A DNA stretch of 64,000 bases from Epilithonimonas caeni DSM 17710 (GCF_000426465.1 NZ_AUFK01000018.1:248001-312000); one strand, 5' to 3'; counted from the first letter of the stretch, positions 9,593 through 19,141 are shown. Numbers and translations: made by a program. The notes: generated by a model not told the origin, from the sequence alone.

Positions 9593-10471
9593 ATGAAAAA
9601 ATTAATCATAGCAAATCTATTTCTTGCAGGTTTAACAAGTATCAACGCTCAAAAATCAATTCCATTATATAAAGGTAAAGCGCCGGGAACAGAAAACTGG
9701 ACACAGAAAGAAGCACAGCAATTCAACGAATTGTTTAAAACAGAAGTTGTTTTCAACGTTACACAACCTTCAATTTTGGTTTTTGAAGCCGATAAATCAA
9801 AAGCCAACGGAACAGTTGTCGTTGTCGCTCCGGGTGGAGGTTTCCAAAGTTTATCCATTAACCGAGAAGGAATTGATATGGCAAAAAAACTCGCAGAAAA
9901 CGGAATTACCGCTGTGGTTTTAAAATACAGACTATTGGAAACCAAATCCAATGACCCAGCCAAAGAAATGATGGAAAACATCAAAGACAGACCAGCTTTT
10001 GATAAAAGAACGGCTCCAATCAAAGTAATGGCAGGTGAAGATATCAAAACAGCAATTTCTTATGTAAGAACTCACGCAAAAGAGTTGAATATTAATCCTG
10101 AAAAACTTGGTGTAATCGGGTTCTCGGCTGGAGCAAGTGTAATTTTGGAAAGCGTTCTTCACAGCAAAGATACTTCAACTTTGCCAAATTTCGCAGCTTC
10201 AATCTACGGCGGACCAAGTCAGGAAATTTTAGATACAGAAATTCCGAAATCTCCACTTCCATTATTCATTTGTGCAGCAAGTGATGACCAGTTGAAATTA
10301 GCTCCGAAATCTATTTTATTATACACCAAATGGCACGATGCAAAACAACCTGTAGAACTTCATATTTATGAAAAAGGTGGTCACGGTTTCGGAATGGCAA
10401 AACAGGATAGTCCGGTTGATAACTGGTCGAATGTTTATCTGGATTGGTTAAGATTCCATAAGTTTTTATAG
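9593..10471 (+). CDS. Secreted alpha/beta hydrolase, acetyl-xylan esterase-like
   Basis: The 292-residue protein has a signal peptide (MKKLIIANLFLAGLTSINAQ). The alpha/beta hydrolase fold shows the oxyanion motif VVAPGGGFQSL, the nucleophile Ser178 in GFSAGAS, an acidic residue in AASDDQLK, and the final His in EKGGHGFGM. Proteins of this shape deacetylate xylan or related glycans in Bacteroidota. It lies between a CE1-like esterase and a second GH3 enzyme, which supports a role in glycan breakdown. The exact substrate cannot be read from sequence. Confidence 0.8.
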   Translation: MKKLIIANLFLAGLTSINAQKSIPLYKGKAPGTENWTQKEAQQFNELFKTEVVFNVTQPSILVFEADKSKANGTVVVVAPGGGFQSLSINREGIDMAKKLAENGITAVVLKYRLLETKSNDPAKEMMENIKDRPAFDKRTAPIKVMAGEDIKTAISYVRTHAKELNINPEKLGVIGFSAGASVILESVLHSKDTSTLPNFAASIYGGPSQEILDTEIPKSPLPLFICAASDDQLKLAPKSILLYTKWHDAKQPVELHIYEKGGHGFGMAKQDSPVDNWSNVYLDWLRFHKFL

Positions 10472-10638
10472 TTTTTGTTCTCGCAGATTAGGCAGATTAA
10501 GCAGATTTCTCATCTGCAAAAGTTGTAAAACCAGCGAGATATTCTAAACATCATTTATTTAGTCCCTAAGGGACGATTTACTAAAGGATAGGATAAAATC
10601 CTATCAAAAATAAATCAGAAAATATAAAATATCAAGAA

Positions 10639-13095
10639 ATGAAAAAGAACATATCAACATTGATAACAATTTCTCAAAAAGCAAAATACGCAGGAATGTT
10701 CATTGCTTTACTGGTTGCATCGTCTGTAGCAAAAGCTCAAAATAATCCGACGGTTACCGTTGGTAGAAAGACATTCAAAGACCTTAATAAAAATGGTAAA
10801 CTCGATGTCTGGGAAGATACAAGACTTTCTGCGGACAAAAGAATTGATGCGATTATCAAACAGATGACCAACGAAGAAAAGGTCAATCTTCTTATCGGAA
10901 CCGGAATGCCCGGAATCGAAGTTCTGACAGGGCCTGTCGGAGATTCAAAGCAAGGATTGGTTCCCGGAGCGGCGGGTGGAACGGCAGATTTCGAGAGATT
11001 CGGAATTCCTGCGACGGTAGTTGCGGACGGACCTGCCGGTTTGAGAATTGCACCAACCAGAAAAAATGATTCAAAAACGTATTATGCAACAGCGTTTCCT
11101 GTGGGAACAGCTTTGGCTTCAACCTGGAATAAAGCATTACTGGAGCAGGTTGGAAAAGCAATGGGAAATGAAGTGAAAGAATATGGTGTGGACGTACTTT
11201 TAGCGCCGGCTTTGAATATTCAAAGAAATCCATTGAACGGAAGAAACTTCGAATATTATTCTGAAGATCCTTTAATTTCAGGAAAAACAGCCGCTGCCAT
11301 TGTGAACGGAATTCAGTCTCAGGGTGTGGGAACTTCCATCAAACATTTCGCTGCGAATAATGAAGAAACCAACCGTTTAACCATCAATGCTCACGTTTCT
11401 GAAAGAGCGATGAGGGAATTGTACCTTAGAAACTTCGAAATCGCCGTTAAAGAATCTCAGCCTTGGACAGTAATGTCGTCTTACAACAAAGTGAATGGCG
11501 TTTATACTTCAGATTCAAAAGATTTATTAACTCAGATTTTGAGAAACGAATGGGGTTTCAAAGGCATTGTAATGACCGACTGGTTCGGAGGTTTCCCGGG
11601 ATTTGAATCCATCAGAAGCGGCGGAATTTCCGATGTTGTAAAACAGATGAATGCAGGAAACGACCTTTTGATGCCTGGAATCCCGGCACAGAAAAAAGTA
11701 TTGTTGGAAGCTTTAAATTCAGGGAAAGTATCTCAGGAAGTTGCCAACCTCAATGTGAAAAGAATCCTGGAATATGTTTTCAAAACACCAACTTTTGCCC
11801 GATACCAATACAGCGACAAACCTAATCTTGCAGAACACGCAGAAGTAACCAGAAACGCTGCAACAGAAGGAATGGTTTTGCTTAAAAATGAACAAAATAC
11901 TTTGCCTTTTGACAACAAGCAGAAAGAAGTTTCGTTATTTGGAGTGACTTCTTACGCGTGGATTACAGGCGGAACAGGAAGCGGAAGTGTGAACAACAAG
12001 CACACCGTTTCTCTTTTGGAAGGTTTGAATGCGGCAGATTACAAATTAGACAAAGAATTGGTTGATTTATATACACCACACGCTGAAAAAGAAGTCGCTG
12101 CTGAAAAAGAAAGAAGAAAAGCAAAAGGAATTTTGGCTTTGCCGGAAAGACTTCCAGAAATGAAATTAGACGATGCTTTCTATGCGAAAAAAGCAGAAAC
12201 TTCGGAAATTGCTTTCGTGACGTTGGGAAGAAATTCAGGCGAAGGCGGTGACAGAGTTGTTGATAATGATTTCAATCTGGCGACGGAAGAAATCGAAATG
12301 CTGGATAAAATCTCCAAAGCCTTTCACGCAAAAGGAAAAAAAGTGGTGGTGATTCTGAACATCGGTGGTGTTATCGAAACCGCTTCCTGGAAAGACAAAG
12401 TTGATGCCATTCTTTTGGCTTGGCAGCCGGGACAGGAAGGTGGACATTCTGTTGCAGATGTAATTTCAGGAAAAGTAAATCCTTCCGGAAAACTGACGAT
12501 GACTTTCCCTGTGAATTACGCAGACCACGCTTCAGCAAAGAATTTTCCGGGAATTCCTGCGGATAATCCGAAAGATGTGACGTATCAGGAAGGTGTGTAT
12601 GTTGGATACCGTTATTTCAATACGTTTGGCGTAAAACCTTCTTATGAATTCGGTTATGGTAAGTCTTACACGGATTTTGCTTATTCGAATATTAAAACCA
12701 ATTCAACAACTTTTAATAATAAATTAGAAGTTATGGTTGATGTAAAAAATACAGGTAAGGTTGCCGGAAAAGAAGTAGTAGAATTGTATCTTTCAGCTCC
12801 GGGAAAAAATATTGACAAGCCAAAATCTGAACTGAAAGCGTATGCTAAAACCAGAGATTTGAAACCTGGAGAATCTCAAACGATTACTTTGACTCTTAAT
12901 CCAAAAGATTTAGCATCCTATGAAACCGCAAAATCTGCGTGGGTTGCAGAAGCCGGAAATTACAAAGTATTTGTCGGAGCATCTTCTTTAGACCTTAAAC
13001 AAACGGCAGAATTCTCTGTTCCGAAAGAATTGGTGGTAGAAAAAGTACAGCACATTTTACCTGCGGATACTAAATTTGAAGATTTGAAACCTTAA
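10639..13095 (+). CDS. bglX: Glycoside hydrolase family 3 beta-glucosidase with C-terminal Fn3-like domain, secreted
   Basis: The 818-residue protein has a signal peptide ending near AKAQ (about residue 34). An EF-hand-like loop, FKDLNKNGKLDVWED, follows, almost the same as in the GH3 gene at 5675. The GH3 N-terminal domain carries the nucleophile motif VMTDW with Asp314 and the KHFAANNEE motif. The C-terminal domain starts EGMVLLKNEQNTLPF. The Fn3-like domain (about 690-795, VMVDVKNTGKVAGKEVVELYL) is typical of BglX. It hydrolyses beta-glucosides, probably in the periplasm. A terminator follows at 13238. Confidence 0.9.
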   Translation: MKKNISTLITISQKAKYAGMFIALLVASSVAKAQNNPTVTVGRKTFKDLNKNGKLDVWEDTRLSADKRIDAIIKQMTNEEKVNLLIGTGMPGIEVLTGPVGDSKQGLVPGAAGGTADFERFGIPATVVADGPAGLRIAPTRKNDSKTYYATAFPVGTALASTWNKALLEQVGKAMGNEVKEYGVDVLLAPALNIQRNPLNGRNFEYYSEDPLISGKTAAAIVNGIQSQGVGTSIKHFAANNEETNRLTINAHVSERAMRELYLRNFEIAVKESQPWTVMSSYNKVNGVYTSDSKDLLTQILRNEWGFKGIVMTDWFGGFPGFESIRSGGISDVVKQMNAGNDLLMPGIPAQKKVLLEALNSGKVSQEVANLNVKRILEYVFKTPTFARYQYSDKPNLAEHAEVTRNAATEGMVLLKNEQNTLPFDNKQKEVSLFGVTSYAWITGGTGSGSVNNKHTVSLLEGLNAADYKLDKELVDLYTPHAEKEVAAEKERRKAKGILALPERLPEMKLDDAFYAKKAETSEIAFVTLGRNSGEGGDRVVDNDFNLATEEIEMLDKISKAFHAKGKKVVVILNIGGVIETASWKDKVDAILLAWQPGQEGGHSVADVISGKVNPSGKLTMTFPVNYADHASAKNFPGIPADNPKDVTYQEGVYVGYRYFNTFGVKPSYEFGYGKSYTDFAYSNIKTNSTTFNNKLEVMVDVKNTGKVAGKEVVELYLSAPGKNIDKPKSELKAYAKTRDLKPGESQTITLTLNPKDLASYETAKSAWVAEAGNYKVFVGASSLDLKQTAEFSVPKELVVEKVQHILPADTKFEDLKP

Positions 13096-13100
13096 ATAAA

Positions 13101-13185
13101 AGACACTTCGACAGGCTCAGTGTGACATCTCTAATGCTAAATGCCTAAATTGAATGTCAGTCTGAGCGTAGTCGAAGACATTATA
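13101..13185. repeat. Dispersed intergenic palindromic repeat, copy 3
   Basis: CTTCGACAGGCTCAG (13106-13120) and the inverted partner CTGAGCGTAGTCGAAG (13162-13177), each with flanking bases, form an imperfect inverted repeat. The right arm is a one-base variant of the string at 321-336 and 9263-9278. Confidence 0.6.
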
Positions 13186-13237
13186 AAAAGAAATTTTTAA
13201 TGATAAATTTAATGTCTCAAAATCAGTTATTATCAAC

Positions 13238-13265
13238 GAAAGGGGCTATCTTTAGCCTCTTTTAA
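13238..13265 (+). terminator. Terminator after the GH3 beta-glucosidase gene
   Basis: AAAGGGGCTA pairs with TTAGCCTCTTT (G-U pair included) around a short loop, followed by T-rich sequence. It sits just before the sugar transporter start at 13279. Confidence 0.55.
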
Positions 13266-13278
13266 AATATGAAAAAAT

Positions 13279-14700
13279 ATGATAAGTAATGACGCCGGAG
13301 CCAAAAGGAGCTATACTGTTCCTTTGATTACCATTACACTTTTATTCTTTATGTGGGGATTCATCACGTGTATGAATGATATCCTCATTCCTTACCTTAA
13401 ACAGCTTTTCAAGCTTTCGTTCTTCGAATCGATGCTGGTGCAGTTCTGTTTCTTCGGAGCTTATTTTATCGGCTCATTAATTTATTTTCTTGTTTCGACG
13501 ACCAAAGGCGACCCGATTGATAAAGTCGGCTACAAGAAAGGAATCCTTTTCGGGATTTTTTTGGCAGCATTGGGTTGCGTATTATTTTTTCCTGCAGCTA
13601 GTCTGGTTTCTTATCCATTGTTTTTAGGCGCTTTATTCATCTTGGGACTTGGATTTACAGTGTTGCAAATCACGGCGAATGCTTACGTTTCTCTTTTGGG
13701 ACCGGAAGATTCTGCATCCAGCCGACTGAATATGACCCAGGCTTTCAATGCTTTCGGGACAACAATTGCGCCGGTTTTGGGTGGACATTTGATCTTCGAA
13801 TTGTTCTCCGAGGCAGACGGGTCTTTCTCTGCATCTGCCACTAAAATTCCTTATCTGATTTTTGCAGCGATTCTCCTATTGGTTGCTTTGATGATTTCGC
13901 GTGTAAAACTTCCTGATTTCAAAACAGAAGGCGAGGAGCTGGTAAAAGGTTTTGGTGCCTTGAAATTTAATCATTTGAAGTTCGGAGTTTTGGCAATGTT
14001 TTGTTATGTTGGTGGGGAAGTAGCGGTAGGAAGTTTCATCATCAGCTTTTTGGAGCAGCCACAAGTGATGAACCTTTCCGAATCTGTAAGTAAAAACTAC
14101 CTGTCTCTATATTGGGGTGGTGCGATGATTGGACGTTTCCTTGGAGCAATTTCATTGAATCATTCTATCGGTCAAGGGAAGAAAGCTTTGTATATGTTAG
14201 GTACGGCAGCTGCTGTTTTCTTGGTTATTTTCAGTATTGTTGATTTGACGTTTGCACAGATCAGTTTCTTCTTGGTATTTATTGCATTGAACTTCGTAGC
14301 ATTCTTTATTGGGAAATCTGCTCCGGCAAGAACTTTATCTATCTTTGCTGCAGTGAACGTTGTTTTATTAATTTCCGCAATGTTGAATCAAGGTCCATTG
14401 GCAATGTACAGCATCTTAGGAATTGGGATTTTCAACTCTATTATGTTCTCTAATATCTATACATTGGCGATTTCAGGATTAGGAAAATACACGAGCCAAG
14501 GTTCATCATTAGTCGTAATGGCTATCTTAGGTGGGGCAATTGTTCCGATTTTCCAAGGTTATTTGGCAGATACTTTTGGAGTACAACATTCTTTTATTAT
14601 TCCTGTGTTCTGTTATCTTGTGATTTTGATTTTTGGTGCGTATTGTACTAAATATCTTAGTCACGTAAAACAAGATGCGGATGCTAAATCTGGACATTAA
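13279..14700 (+). CDS. MFS sugar transporter, FHS (fucose/glucose/galactose:H+ symporter) type
   Basis: The 473-residue protein has about twelve membrane segments. The start TITLLFFMWGFITCMNDILIPYLKQLFKLSFF is the hallmark of FucP/GluP symporters, in which N and D residues of this loop bind sugar and protons. It moves a monosaccharide across the inner membrane with protons. It completes the locus: receptor in the outer membrane, hydrolases in the periplasm, transporter in the inner membrane. An earlier ATG at 13269 runs into a stop at once, so 13279 is the start. Confidence 0.9.
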   Translation: MISNDAGAKRSYTVPLITITLLFFMWGFITCMNDILIPYLKQLFKLSFFESMLVQFCFFGAYFIGSLIYFLVSTTKGDPIDKVGYKKGILFGIFLAALGCVLFFPAASLVSYPLFLGALFILGLGFTVLQITANAYVSLLGPEDSASSRLNMTQAFNAFGTTIAPVLGGHLIFELFSEADGSFSASATKIPYLIFAAILLLVALMISRVKLPDFKTEGEELVKGFGALKFNHLKFGVLAMFCYVGGEVAVGSFIISFLEQPQVMNLSESVSKNYLSLYWGGAMIGRFLGAISLNHSIGQGKKALYMLGTAAAVFLVIFSIVDLTFAQISFFLVFIALNFVAFFIGKSAPARTLSIFAAVNVVLLISAMLNQGPLAMYSILGIGIFNSIMFSNIYTLAISGLGKYTSQGSSLVVMAILGGAIVPIFQGYLADTFGVQHSFIIPVFCYLVILIFGAYCTKYLSHVKQDADAKSGH

Positions 14701-14721
14701 GATTTTTACTTTATAAATATG

Positions 14722-14748
14722 AAAACCTGCTTTTGAGCAGGTTTTTTT
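14722..14748. terminator. Terminator between the sugar transporter and the TOPRIM gene
   Basis: AAAACCTGC (14722-14730) pairs with GCAGGTTTT (14737-14745), followed by more T residues. It separates convergent genes and marks the right border of the sugar locus. Confidence 0.8.
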
Positions 14749-14756
14749 ATCTTAAT

Positions 14757-15332
14757 TTAGAATTTTAAATTATTTAAGAATTTTTCTAATTTATTAAATG
14801 AGGGGCAAGATTTGCTTACTAAATTTAAATCTAAATTTTCAGCAATCTTATTATTATGTTTTACATTGTTAAAAACAATAGTTTTATTAGAATTCTTATA
14901 CACTAAATCTTGAAGAAATTCTTTCGGAGAAGGAATAGTTTCTGGATTTCCCCTTATTTTAAATTGTTTTTTTATTTTAAATGTATTCTTAATTGCATCG
15001 ACATCTGATAAAAACCATGCTTCTATTTCTTCAACTGGTATACAAATAAATTTTTTGTTAATATTACAACCCTTTATTTTATAATTTAATGAATCATATA
15101 AAGATTTATAATCATTTCTATCTAAGTCATGAAATAATAAGACTAAATCGCAATTTCTTTTTTCCAAATCATCAATATAATCTTTACATTTTCTTTTAAT
15201 TTTACCACAACCATTCCCAATATTTTTTTTATAACTAAGTTTTTTTCTAGTGAACTTATTTATAATTGTTTTTATAGTGTCGAAATCACTATTGTCTTCC
15301 GCAATTATGCCAACTGTTTTAATTATGCTCAT
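14757..15332 (-). CDS. TOPRIM-domain protein (DUF4276-like), nuclease partner of the AAA ATPase
   Basis: The 191-residue protein has a TOPRIM-like pattern: Glu12 in IIAEDNSD and the Asp pair D69-L-D71 in LLFHDLDRND, followed by VEEIEAWFLSD, which recalls DUF4276 proteins. TOPRIM domains of this kind cut nucleic acid in OLD-type and PARIS-type defence systems. The start overlaps the end of the ATPase gene by four bases (ATGA), so the two are translated together. The sequence is much AT-richer than the genes on either side. The family assignment is from motifs only; AriB of PARIS (a DUF4435 protein) is an alternative relative. Confidence 0.65.
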   Translation of the reverse strand: MSIIKTVGIIAEDNSDFDTIKTIINKFTRKKLSYKKNIGNGCGKIKRKCKDYIDDLEKRNCDLVLLFHDLDRNDYKSLYDSLNYKIKGCNINKKFICIPVEEIEAWFLSDVDAIKNTFKIKKQFKIRGNPETIPSPKEFLQDLVYKNSNKTIVFNNVKHNNKIAENLDLNLVSKSCPSFNKLEKFLNNLKF

Positions 15333-16546
15333 ATATCAAAACCAGTTTCTTTCCAATACTCTCCTAAATTACCCGAGGAATCTAAATATTCTTTTAAATC
15401 ATTCATACTATCATTGCTGAATGACTCTAATAAAGGATATGCTGTTGTCCCTTTTATTTTACTCTTATCAACTAAAATTACATTTTCAGGTTTTAACTTA
15501 TCTAAAATATAATCAGAATGGGTGCTGACAAAAATTTGTTTATTTTTTGATTCAAATTTAATTAATTCAATGATACTATTTAATAAGCCATGATGAACAC
15601 AGACTTCTGGCTCTTCAATAATTAATAAATTGCTATTGTCTTTAAGTATATAAAATATTAAAGCGAGAGTTTTAAAAGTTCCTTCTGATAATTGATTTGG
15701 CGATAAATTCAAACTGTCAATTATAAATGAAGGAACAATAATTTTACGTAGAGTATCAATTTTTTCAATTTTTCCTCCTGACTTAACTTTAAATTGGCTA
15801 TTGGGAATAGTATGTTCATAGAATTTTATGTTTTCAATAAGTTCTAATCCTAAGCCCCCGACCATATTAATAAATTTTTTATACAATTTTTTACCATCTT
15901 TATATGATGTATAAAGATCATATATAAATCTTTCATGTGAGCTTCTTTTACGTGAGCTCAATAATCTATAATTATCTAAATCAATTGAAGTAGGACAATT
16001 TTTTGGATTGGAAAACTGGGTTGCGCTATAATAATTTATATTAGAAACATATTCTATTAATTTAAAATGAAAGGAAATTACTTCCTCACTTAAATTTAAT
16101 CTACCGAGCAAATCTTTACTCATTCTTTGATAATGAGGATTTGAAGTTCTTGGTTCTAAATATTTATAAACGTCGATGACCTCTTCATTCAATGATTTGA
16201 ATTTTTCTTTATTGGTAATGTTTCTAAATCTTAAGTTTGAAAATTTGACAACATCGTTATTATTTTCATCAATATCTACAACAAAATCACTTTTTAAATT
16301 GTAGACTATTTCATCAATATCTAATGATAAATCTAATCTTGTTTTTAAAAATTTATCTTCATCATGTAGATCAGTTTTGTAAAAATGACGGTTGGTAACA
16401 TTTTTTAATAATAATAGAGAGGTTAAAATGTTACTTTTTCCTGCACCATTTACACCAATAAATGCAGACAGATTATTATTAATTATAAAACTTGTTTTAA
16501 TACAAGACTTATAATTGTAGATGGAAACTTCTTTTATTTTTATCAT
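15329..16546 (-). CDS. OLD/PARIS-like AAA ATPase, defence sensor
   Basis: The 405-residue protein is an ABC-type AAA ATPase like the OLD and AriA proteins. Walker A is GVNGAGKS (31-38), the signature is LSEGTFKTLAL, Walker B is LLIIEEPE and the switch motif is STHSD near the C-terminus. A long helical insertion separates Walker A from the signature. No TOPRIM domain is fused; instead it is encoded separately downstream with a four-base overlap. ATPase plus TOPRIM pairs act in abortive phage defence, the ATPase sensing a phage trigger and releasing the nuclease. The palindrome TACGGTTTTCCGTA lies about 100 bases upstream. Confidence 0.75.
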   Translation of the reverse strand: MIKIKEVSIYNYKSCIKTSFIINNNLSAFIGVNGAGKSNILTSLLLLKNVTNRHFYKTDLHDEDKFLKTRLDLSLDIDEIVYNLKSDFVVDIDENNNDVVKFSNLRFRNITNKEKFKSLNEEVIDVYKYLEPRTSNPHYQRMSKDLLGRLNLSEEVISFHFKLIEYVSNINYYSATQFSNPKNCPTSIDLDNYRLLSSRKRSSHERFIYDLYTSYKDGKKLYKKFINMVGGLGLELIENIKFYEHTIPNSQFKVKSGGKIEKIDTLRKIIVPSFIIDSLNLSPNQLSEGTFKTLALIFYILKDNSNLLIIEEPEVCVHHGLLNSIIELIKFESKNKQIFVSTHSDYILDKLKPENVILVDKSKIKGTTAYPLLESFSNDSMNDLKEYLDSSGNLGEYWKETGFDI

Positions 16547-16648
16547 ATATAAATTGTTGATAATTATAAATTGATTTTAAATAATTAAAATCTGATGAAA
16601 TTTTATATAAAAATATTCTCAAATATACAAACTCAATATCAATGTAAA

Positions 16649-16662
16649 TACGGTTTTCCGTA
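16649..16662. promoter_or_regulatory. TTACGG-type palindrome upstream of the AAA/TOPRIM pair
   Basis: TACGGTTTTCCGTA has 5-bp arms and a four-base centre and lies 103 bases upstream of the ATPase start. The same palindrome in a longer form occurs at 38570 and 38954, and one with a single arm change at 49252. Confidence 0.55.
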
Positions 16663-16746
16663 ACGTCAAAAATAAAACAATCCGAATTCTCATTCTTCCG
16701 TATTTATACTGCAATTAATAAAAACTTCCAAAATCAAAAATACCCC

Positions 16747-16951
16747 GTTTAAACCAAACCTCAACTGACATTTCCTCCAAACAACTTGTTTAGACCAAAC
16801 CACAACTGTTTTTTTGTTCCGCGAGCCTGTTTAAAGTAAAACACAACTGTGATTTTCTCTAAACAGATCGTTTAAACCAAAACACAAAATATTTTTAGTT
16901 TAAACAGATTGTTTTGCAGTAAATTAAAAAAAATAATATATTTAAACAAAG
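16747..16951. repeat. Tandem array with exact 41-bp period, five units
   Basis: Units begin at 16747, 16788, 16829, 16870 and 16911, each exactly 41 bases apart. The conserved part is GTTTARACCAAAMC followed by CAACTG in the first three. The fourth reads GTTTAAACCAAAACACAA and the fifth is degenerate. Spacers of about 20 bases are less conserved, although units 4 and 5 are both preceded by TAAACAGATY. The array ends about 40 bases before the DUF6261-like gene at 16992. Confidence 0.75.
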
Positions 16952-16991
16952 AATTAGTTAAATAAATTATTAACAAAAACACATTTGATTT

Positions 16992-17699
16992 ATGAAAATC
17001 ACATTAAGAAAGCTAAGTACGAAAGATTTAGCAACGCTTGTGCAGAGAACAATCAACACATCCGAGTCAGGCAATTATCCAGTTATCGATGGTCATCCGC
17101 TTCTGGCAGAACTTAAGCTAAAGTATGCAGATTATGATGCGGTCTATACAAAAATGACATTCAGCGGAATAGGAAATGATGTTGCCAATGCAGATCGGGA
17201 AAGAGATCTGGCTTTCACAACCCTGAAAGCTTTCCTCAACAGCTATCGCAAAATGCTAACCTTACCAAACTATCAATCCGCAGATGACCTCTATGGGATT
17301 TTCAGACAATTCGGTCTGAATCTAGACAGAATGAGTTACTCTTCCCAAACCGCTCAAATGAAAAAACTGATCGAGGAACTGGAGAAAGCAGAGAACTTTC
17401 AAAAGATCAAAGACCTGGAACTCACAGCTGCCTTTAATGATATGAAGGATAAGCAGGCGGATTTCGAAAAACTCTTTGCAGAACAAGCCTCCGCCAATGC
17501 CGACCTTCGGAATCAGAAGAGTGCATCGGGAATCCGCAAAGATCTGGAAAAGTCTTTGAAATCTTTCCTGAACCTGATCACAGCTATGAAAGATGTTGCC
17601 GACTGGCAGCTTTTCTATGCAGATGTCAATGAGCTGGTGAAAGCGGCGAAGAACTCTAATCCTGCGAAAGCATCAGGAAGTTACAATCCTCCTCAATAG
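16992..17699 (+). CDS. DUF6261-like cytoplasmic helical protein, function unknown
   Basis: The 235-residue protein is soluble, has no signal peptide or membrane segment, and is predicted largely helical with a coiled-coil-like middle (about 120-190, rich in K, E, L and A). The start MKITLRKLSTKDLATLVQRTI and the overall shape match DUF6261 proteins common in Chryseobacterium and Bacteroides. No enzyme motif is visible. The 41-bp-period repeat array lies just upstream, where its promoter should be. A strong terminator follows. Confidence 0.75.
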   Translation: MKITLRKLSTKDLATLVQRTINTSESGNYPVIDGHPLLAELKLKYADYDAVYTKMTFSGIGNDVANADRERDLAFTTLKAFLNSYRKMLTLPNYQSADDLYGIFRQFGLNLDRMSYSSQTAQMKKLIEELEKAENFQKIKDLELTAAFNDMKDKQADFEKLFAEQASANADLRNQKSASGIRKDLEKSLKSFLNLITAMKDVADWQLFYADVNELVKAAKNSNPAKASGSYNPPQ

Positions 17700-17704
17700 A
17701 TGAT

Positions 17705-17736
17705 AAAAGCGGTTCTTGACCGCTTTTATTTTTTTT
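17705..17736. terminator. Terminator between the DUF6261-like gene and the histidine kinase gene
   Basis: AAAAGCGGT (17705-17713) pairs with ACCGCTTTT (17719-17727), followed by a long T-run. The genes on either side converge. Confidence 0.85.
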
Positions 17737-17740
17737 AATT

Positions 17741-19138
17741 TTAAACCTCAGATATCCGAACATAGATCGGAAAACGGATCTGAACCGTGGTACCGACATT
17801 GATCTTGGAATTGACGATCAGCTCGCCATTATGCATCCTGATGATGTTTCTGGCCAGTGGCAACCCGATCCCGTAGCCTTCATAATTCTTGGTGTTGGAT
17901 GCACGGAAAAAAGGGTCATAGATCTTGTCCATCTCAGAATCCGGAATCCCGATCCCACTGTCTTTGATGATCACATAAAGGTGGTCGTCTGTTGCACCGA
18001 GAGAGACTTTTACCTGTTGGAAGTTGGAGTATTTGCAGCCATTGTTGATGATGTTTGCCATGGCAAGATGCAGGAGTTGCTCGTTGCCCTGCACTTTCAG
18101 TTTTTTTGGGTTGTCCGGCAGCATGCTGATGTCCATATAGACATTGTTCTTGGAGTTGATTCTTTTTGCAGTATCGATCACATCCCAGAGGAGCTGGTCC
18201 ATCCTTACTTTGTCCATTTTCTGGATCTTCCCGTCGAAGCCGGTCTGGGCGATCATCAATAAGGCCTTGATCTTTCTGTCAAGTTTTTCGGCTTCGTTCA
18301 GAATGATCTGAAGGGTTTCCCGGTAATGCTCTTCGGATCGGTTTATAGATAATGCGACATCCGCCTCGCCCATGATCGAGGTCAAAGGAGTCCTGAGTTC
18401 ATGGGAAACATTACCGATCAGATGATTCTGTGTCTCGAAGGAGGTCTCTATCCTGTTCAGCATATCGTTGAAGGTATCGACAAGCTCATTCAGTTCTGTA
18501 TTCCCCGGGTGCGCTTCTAGTCTCAGGTGGAGGTTTTCTGAACTTATTTCCTTTACCTTGCCGGTGATCTTCAGGATAGGTCTGAATAAGGTCTTGGAAA
18601 GGTAAAAAGAAAATATCATGGAAAAGAAGAAAGAGAGGATCATGCAAGTGATCAATGTTCTCTTCAGAAACCCAAGATAATACACCACATAATGGTTCTT
18701 TGCAGAGGCAATGGCAATGTACTCTTTGTTGTCTGATCTGAAGGATTGCCCGATGTAGTAGAACTCTTTGTCGTTATAATTGGCCTCGCCTTTTCTGACG
18801 ATATTCTTGAAAAAAGAATCAGGTATATGAACTTCCTTCGATATCGTACTGAAATTGGAATCTGCGGGAACTGCAAATACGTAGTCTTTTTCCATTGGCA
18901 GCTCTTCGTCATTCAGGCTGTTCAGAATGTGATTTTCCGGGATGTCGAGATGTTCTTTGCTTTTTTCGATCTGTACGATGGTGGTTGCCCTGATCTTGAG
19001 CAGTTCATAAAAACGTTGATGGGAAAAATTAACGATGGAAAAATATACCAAACCACTGAACAGCAGGATGACGACTGAAAAAACCAGCATCAATAGAAGC
19101 ATGGTCTTGGTTTGATTGGTGGTTATCTTTTTCAGCAT
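17741..19138 (-). CDS. Membrane sensor histidine kinase
   Basis: The 465-residue protein has two membrane helices (about 13-37 and 161-181) around a periplasmic sensor domain. A HAMP domain, a HisKA domain and an HATPase domain follow. The phospho-acceptor is His246 in NVSHELRTPL. The ATP-binding domain shows DSGIGIP and the G2 box YGIGLPLARNI. It autophosphorylates on an unknown periplasmic or membrane signal and passes phosphate to the response regulator encoded just upstream, three bases away. Its target genes are unknown. Confidence 0.93.
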   Translation of the reverse strand: MLKKITTNQTKTMLLLMLVFSVVILLFSGLVYFSIVNFSHQRFYELLKIRATTIVQIEKSKEHLDIPENHILNSLNDEELPMEKDYVFAVPADSNFSTISKEVHIPDSFFKNIVRKGEANYNDKEFYYIGQSFRSDNKEYIAIASAKNHYVVYYLGFLKRTLITCMILSFFFSMIFSFYLSKTLFRPILKITGKVKEISSENLHLRLEAHPGNTELNELVDTFNDMLNRIETSFETQNHLIGNVSHELRTPLTSIMGEADVALSINRSEEHYRETLQIILNEAEKLDRKIKALLMIAQTGFDGKIQKMDKVRMDQLLWDVIDTAKRINSKNNVYMDISMLPDNPKKLKVQGNEQLLHLAMANIINNGCKYSNFQQVKVSLGATDDHLYVIIKDSGIGIPDSEMDKIYDPFFRASNTKNYEGYGIGLPLARNIIRMHNGELIVNSKINVGTTVQIRFPIYVRISEV

Positions 19139-19141
19139 TGT

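Noticed and set aside
16747-16951. CRISPR array
   Set aside because: The repeats are imperfect, the conserved part is only about 20 bases, some spacers resemble each other, and no cas gene is near.
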